Shown: positions 60,314-64,000 of the stretch, in pieces
Position numbering within the stretch: the first letter of the stretch is position 1
How the letters are laid out: every line of letters starts with the position of its first letter
Origin: Bradyrhizobium sp. 141
GTDB taxonomy: Bacteria; Pseudomonadota; Alphaproteobacteria; Rhizobiales; Xanthobacteraceae
Assembly (NCBI RefSeq): GCF_023074055.1
Contig: NZ_JADPKR010000108.1
Span: 124,001-188,000 of the forward strand
DNA length: 64,000 bases
Direction of reading: 5' to 3'
Program-made: the position numbers and the translations under genes
The notes under the pieces: model-generated
The model's input: only the letters and a program-made list of their open reading frames with translations
Told to the model about the DNA's origin: nothing
Database searches by the model: none

Positions 60314-62623
60314 ATGGCGGCTCCCATCAAGTTCGGCGTTGGCCAAAGCGTGCTGCGCAAGGAGGATGACGCGCTCATCCGCGGCAAGGGCCGCTATACC
60401 GACGATTACGCGCCGCAGGCTGCGCTGCGCTGCCTGATGCTGCGCTCGCCGCACGCGCATGCCAAATACACCATCGATGTGAGTCGTGCCCGCGGGCTTC
60501 CCGGCGTCGCGCTGATCCTGACCGCCGATGACGTGAAGGATCTCGGCAATCTGCCCTGCCTGTTCAATCTCGAGACCGATCCGTTCACCGGCCCGCCTTA
60601 CCCGATCCTGGCCAAGGACGAGGTGCGTCATGTCGGCGATTCCATCGCCTTCGTCGTCGCCGAGACCATCGACCATGCCCGTGACGCGATCGAGGCGATC
60701 GAGGTCAAATGGAGCCCGCTGCCGTCAGTGACCGGCGTCGTCAATGCCGTGAAGAAGGGCGCACCGCAGGTGTGGCCCGACAAGGCCGGCAACGTGCTTT
60801 TCGACGTGTCGATCGGCGACAAGGCGGCGACGGAAGCCGCCTTCGCCAAGGCCCATGCGGTGGCCGAAATCTCCATCGTCAATCCGCGCGTGGTCGCAAG
60901 CTTCATGGAGACGCGCGCGGCCGTTTGCGAATACGACGCCAAGCGGGACCATCTGACGCTGACGGTCGGCAGCCAGGGCAGCCACCGCCTGCGCGACATC
61001 CTGTGCCAGAACGTGCTCAACATCCCCACGGACAAGATGCGGGTCATTTGCCCCGACGTCGGCGGCGGGTTCGGCACGAAGCTGTTTCCGTATCGGGAAT
61101 ACGCCCTGTTGGCGGTCGCAGCGCGCAAGCTGAAGAAAGCGGTGAAATGGGCGGCCGACCGTTCCGAGCATTTCCTGGGCGATGCGCAGGGCCGCGACAA
61201 CGTCACCACCGCGAAGATGGCGCTGACTGAAGACGGCAAATTCCTCGCGATGGATTGCGACCTGATGGGCGACATGGGCGCGTATCTGTCGACCTTCGGC
61301 CCCTACATTCCCCATGGCGGCGCCGGCATGCTGCCGGGCCTCTATGACATCCAGGCCTTCCACTGCCGGGTGCGCACCGTCTTCACCAACAGCGTGCCGG
61401 TCGACGCCTATCGCGGCGCGGGCCGGCCTGAAGCCGCCTATGTCATCGAGCGCCTCGTCGACGCCTGCGCGCGAAAACTCGACATGACGCCGGATGCCGT
61501 CCGCCGCAAGAACTTCATTCAGCCGAAGGCGCTGCCCTACAAGACCGCGACCGGCAAGGTCTACGATTCCGGCGACTTTGCCGCGCATCTGAAGCGCGCA
61601 ACGGAGATCGCCGAATGGAAGGAGTTTCCAAAGCGCGCCAAGGCGGCCAAGAAGAACGGCCTGATCCGCGGGATTGGTCTTGCCAGCTATGTCGAGGTGT
61701 GCGGCACCATGGGCGAGGAGACTGCCAATGTGCGGATGGATCCCAACGGTGACATCACCGTCCTGATCGGCACGCAATCGAGCGGGCAGGGCCACCAGAC
61801 CGCCTATGCGCAGATCGTCGCCGAGCAGTTCGGCGTTGCGCCCGAGCGCGTGCACATCCACCAGGGCGACACCGATATGATCGCCACTGGCCTCGGCACC
61901 GGCGGCTCGGCCTCGATCCCGTCGGGCGGCGTCAGTGTCGAGCGCGCCACGCGCGAGCTCGGGCAAAAGCTGAAGGAGATCGCGGCACAGGCGCTGGAGG
62001 CCAGCGCCGGCGACCTCGAGATCTCGGAAGGCGTGGTGCGCATCGCGGGCACCGACCGTTCGATCTCGTTCGCCGATCTCGCCAAGCGGCCGGGCGCCGA
62101 TCCGTCGAAGCTGAATGCCAGCGCGACCTTCGCCAGCGCCGACGGCACTTATCCCAACGGCACGCATGTCGCGGAGGTCGAGATCGATCCGGCCACCGGC
62201 ATCATCAAGATCGTCAACTACGTGATCGTCGATGATTTCGGCAAGACGCTCAATCCGCTGCTGTTGGCCGGCCAGGTGCATGGCGGCGCCATGCAGGGCA
62301 TCGGCCAGGCGCTGATGGAGCAGGTGGTCTATGGTGCGGGCGATGGCCAGCTTATCACCGCGACCTTCATGGACTACGCGCTGCCACGCGCGGCGGATGG
62401 GCCGGCCTTCGTGTTCGAGACCGCCAACGTTCCCTGCAAGACCAATCCGATGGGCGTGAAGGGGGCGGGCGAGGCCGGCGCGATCGGCTCCTGTCCGGCG
62501 GTCGTCAACGCCATCGTCGACGGCCTCTGGCGCGAATACAAGATCGACCACATCGACATGCCGGCAACGCCCGAGCGGGTGTGGATCGCCATCAACGAGC
62601 ACCACCGCCGTCACAGCCTGTAA
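60314..62623 (+). CDS. Molybdopterin-binding hydroxylase large subunit (xanthine dehydrogenase/CoxL family)
   Basis: A 769-residue large subunit of the molybdenum hydroxylase family (aldehyde oxidase, CO dehydrogenase form II-like). Signs are VGQSVLRKEDDALIRGKGRY at the start, the active-site loop AYRGAGRPEAAY near residue 365 (the form-II type, without the cysteine of true CO dehydrogenases), and the catalytic Glu in GVKGAGEAGAIG (E720). It oxidises an aldehyde or N-heterocycle. The usual FAD and 2Fe-2S subunit genes are absent on both sides within the window, so it must work with partners encoded elsewhere, or with the cytochrome c that follows. Confidence 0.9.
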   Translation: MAAPIKFGVGQSVLRKEDDALIRGKGRYTDDYAPQAALRCLMLRSPHAHAKYTIDVSRARGLPGVALILTADDVKDLGNLPCLFNLETDPFTGPPYPILAKDEVRHVGDSIAFVVAETIDHARDAIEAIEVKWSPLPSVTGVVNAVKKGAPQVWPDKAGNVLFDVSIGDKAATEAAFAKAHAVAEISIVNPRVVASFMETRAAVCEYDAKRDHLTLTVGSQGSHRLRDILCQNVLNIPTDKMRVICPDVGGGFGTKLFPYREYALLAVAARKLKKAVKWAADRSEHFLGDAQGRDNVTTAKMALTEDGKFLAMDCDLMGDMGAYLSTFGPYIPHGGAGMLPGLYDIQAFHCRVRTVFTNSVPVDAYRGAGRPEAAYVIERLVDACARKLDMTPDAVRRKNFIQPKALPYKTATGKVYDSGDFAAHLKRATEIAEWKEFPKRAKAAKKNGLIRGIGLASYVEVCGTMGEETANVRMDPNGDITVLIGTQSSGQGHQTAYAQIVAEQFGVAPERVHIHQGDTDMIATGLGTGGSASIPSGGVSVERATRELGQKLKEIAAQALEASAGDLEISEGVVRIAGTDRSISFADLAKRPGADPSKLNASATFASADGTYPNGTHVAEVEIDPATGIIKIVNYVIVDDFGKTLNPLLLAGQVHGGAMQGIGQALMEQVVYGAGDGQLITATFMDYALPRAADGPAFVFETANVPCKTNPMGVKGAGEAGAIGSCPAVVNAIVDGLWREYKIDHIDMPATPERVWIAINEHHRRHSL

Positions 62624-62666
62624 GTCCAGGCAAACGCGGAACGCGTTTTGCGGGCTCAGCCAAATG

Positions 62667-62702
62667 ATCCAGAGTGCGACGATTTATCGTCGCGCTCTGG
62701 AT
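62667..62702. repeat. Long near-perfect inverted repeat between hydroxylase and cytochrome genes
   Basis: ATCCAGAGTGCGACGAT (62667-62683) and ATCGTCGCGCTCTGGAT (62686-62702) form a 17-base-pair hairpin with one G-T pair and a two-base loop. No T tract follows, so it is either a dispersed palindrome or a binding site rather than a standard terminator. Confidence 0.85.
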
Positions 62703-62778
62703 GGAATGAAACCTGCCGATCGGGGTTGGCCCAATGTGGGGTCAGCACGATCCTGTCTCAGCGAAAGGGATTTTGCGA

Positions 62779-63225
62779 ATGAAGCGAGTGTTGGTTGTTG
62801 GGGGCGCGCTGCTGCTCGGGATAGGCGCCGTCTGGGCGGATCAGAACTCCGTCAAGGAAGTCCAGACCCTCATGAAGGGCAACGGCAAGAACGCCGGTGC
62901 GATGTCGGCGATCGTCAAGGGCGAGAAGCCCTACGACCAGGCCACCGTGGACAGCGCGCTGGCGCAGTTCGAAGATACCGCCAAGAAGCTGCCGAACCTG
63001 TTTCCGGCCAGCGCCAAGGGTGTGAAGCTCGACGGTGATTACTCGCCCTCGCCGAAGGTCTGGGAGGACAAGGCCGGCTTCGACGCCAGGATCGCAAGCT
63101 TCGCCAAGGTCGTCAGCGAAGCCAAGGGCAAGATCAAGGATATGGACTCGCTCAAGGCGAACTTCCCGGCGGTCGGCAAGGAATGCGGCGGCTGCCACGA
63201 GACGTTCCGCGTCAAGAACGGCTGA
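62779..63225 (+). CDS. Class II cytochrome c (cytochrome c-prime / c556-like)
   Basis: A 148-residue periplasmic cytochrome. The signal peptide MKRVLVVGGALLLGIGAVWA is cleaved near ADQN. The haem-binding motif C136-G-G-C139-H140 sits near the C-terminus (KECGGCHETFRVKNG), as in class II cytochromes, with a four-helix-bundle body. It starts at ATG 62779. It may accept electrons from the molybdenum hydroxylase encoded upstream, although 155 bases and a palindrome separate them. Confidence 0.9.
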   Translation: MKRVLVVGGALLLGIGAVWADQNSVKEVQTLMKGNGKNAGAMSAIVKGEKPYDQATVDSALAQFEDTAKKLPNLFPASAKGVKLDGDYSPSPKVWEDKAGFDARIASFAKVVSEAKGKIKDMDSLKANFPAVGKECGGCHETFRVKNG

Positions 63226-63243
63226 GGCGGAGGCTCTTAGCGC

Positions 63244-63328
63244 GTAGCCCGGATGAGCGAAGCGATATCCGGGGACTTCGGCCGAGCAGATAGTCTGTCC
63301 CGGATGTCGCTTCGCTCATCCGGGCTAC
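63244..63328. repeat. Palindromic intergenic repeat after the cytochrome gene
   Basis: GTAGCCCGGATGAGCGAAGC at 63244 and GCTTCGCTCATCCGGGCTAC ending at 63328 are perfect outer arms of an 85-base element, another member of the intergenic palindrome class in this window. Confidence 0.85.
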
Positions 63329-63338
63329 TGGAATCGAA

Positions 63339-63370
63339 GGGACGGTTGCGAAAGCAGCCGCCCCTTTTTT
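63339..63370 (+). terminator. Rho-independent terminator
   Basis: The stem 63339-63349 with 63354-63364 has a GAAA loop, ten of eleven pairs (one G-T, one mismatch), and is followed by TTTTTT. It ends the cytochrome transcript 114 bases after its stop, past a palindromic repeat. Confidence 0.8.
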
Positions 63371-63523
63371 CTGTCCGAAGGTCTGACGGATCGCTGCCGG
63401 AGCAGTTATCTTCGCCTCAACGGCCGCGGCGTTGATGCGAGTCGGCGCATCTCTTCTTGACTGCGTCGTGTCATCAGGAGTTCCAGCGCGCGGCGAGGAT
63501 CTCAATCAAGAGCGAGACAGGCC

Positions 63524-64000
63524 ATGGCCAAACCGTTTCCGTCCAAGACGCACATCGGCAATCACATGCTGCATCCCGAGACGCTGATGCTGACCTATGG
63601 CTATGATCCGCAGCTGTCGGAAGGCGCCATCAAGCCGCCGGTGTTCCTGACCTCAACGTTCGTGTTCAAGACGGCCGATGACGGGCAGGACTTCTTCGAT
63701 TTCGTTGCCGGCCGGCGCGAGCCGCCGGAAGGGATGGGCGCGGGCCTGGTCTATTCGCGCTTCAATCATCCCAACAGCGAGATCGTCGAGGACAGGCTTT
63801 CGATCTACGAGCGCACCGAGAGCTGCGCGCTGTTCTCATCCGGCATGGCGGCCATCGCGACCACGATCCTCGCCTTCGTCCGCCCCGGCGACGTCATCCT
63901 GCATTCCCAGCCGCTCTATGGCGGGACGGAAACCTTGCTGACGAACACGCTGGCGCGTCTGTCGATCGGCGCCGTCGGCTTCGCGGACGGGATCGACGAG
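63524..64000 (+). CDS. Cystathionine gamma-synthase-family PLP enzyme (N-terminal part only)
   Basis: The 159 visible codons run off the right edge. YGYDPQLSEGAIKPPVFLTS followed by TFVF and LVYSRFNHPNSEIVEDRLSI are typical of Cys/Met metabolism PLP enzymes (gamma-synthase, gamma-lyase or O-acetylhomoserine sulfhydrylase), and CALFSSGMAAIATTILAF is the start of the cofactor-phosphate region. The PLP lysine lies beyond the window, so the exact reaction cannot be told. Confidence 0.85.
   Translation, partial: MAKPFPSKTHIGNHMLHPETLMLTYGYDPQLSEGAIKPPVFLTSTFVFKTADDGQDFFDFVAGRREPPEGMGAGLVYSRFNHPNSEIVEDRLSIYERTESCALFSSGMAAIATTILAFVRPGDVILHSQPLYGGTETLLTNTLARLSIGAVGFADGIDE

Noticed and set aside
60314..62623. 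True form I carbon monoxide dehydrogenase large subunit
   Set aside because: The active-site loop reads AYRGAGR, not the AYxCSFR pattern with the cysteine that binds copper in CO dehydrogenase.

Overview
The window looks like chromosomal DNA of a Bradyrhizobium-type alphaproteobacterium (Nitrobacteraceae). The reasons are high GC with strong third-position GC bias, two complete branched-chain/aromatic-acid type (Liv/HAAT) ABC transport loci, an envelope region with heptose, N-acetylquinovosamine-type and diaminoglucose-type genes that fits Bradyrhizobium LPS, and many intergenic palindromic repeats of the kind found in this group. The genus is inferred from gene content, not from a marker gene.

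Layout. 1-9.7 kb: a minus-strand HAAT locus (LivG, acyl-CoA ligase, LivH, LivM, binding protein, LivF), a phenylacetate-CoA-ligase-like gene cut by the window edge, an AGE-family sugar isomerase, and a divergent Crp/Fnr-type regulator. Two CoA ligases packed with one transporter suggest uptake and activation of an aromatic or other organic acid rather than of amino acids.

9.7-19.0 kb: an accessory-looking island with an MFS transporter, an exported TPR-CHAT protein with the His/Cys protease dyad, a zinc-ribbon/class III cyclase/STAND-ATPase/TPR protein, a redoxin directly behind it, and two decayed fragments: the last 30 codons of a Crp-type regulator resembling the intact one at 9.0-9.7 kb, and the frameshifted C-terminus of another class III cyclase. 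This is the best candidate for an uncharacterised signalling system.

19.0-26.5 kb: hemD, purU, a small lipoprotein, an AT-rich gap ending in a likely promoter overlapped by a perfect palindromic operator, then a second complete HAAT operon on the plus strand.

26.5-36.8 kb: a methyl-cycle cluster (MetE-core-like protein, an HTH plus methyltransferase-like protein, metK, ahcY with a strong terminator), followed by two NTF2-like proteins, a Baeyer-Villiger-like flavoprotein, a Spy/CpxP-like periplasmic protein, small ORFs and a fumarylacetoacetase-family hydrolase.

36.8-59.1 kb: a long cell-envelope region with an MsbA-like exporter, galE, glycosyltransferases, waaF, hldD, hldE, an O-antigen ligase-like protein, a WbpM/WreV-like dehydratase, a WreQ/WbpV-like reductase, a WbpL/WreU-like initiating transferase, a flippase-like membrane protein, a UDP-glucuronate epimerase-like protein, a GDP-mannose synthesis enzyme, a GnnA/GnnB-like pair and murJ.

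59.1-64.0 kb: a possible small RNA with promoter and terminator, a DUF1127 protein, a GNAT acetyltransferase, a lone molybdopterin hydroxylase large subunit, a class II cytochrome c, and the start of a cystathionine gamma-synthase-family gene cut by the window edge. I saw no tRNA, rRNA, CRISPR array, intact insertion sequence or prophage.
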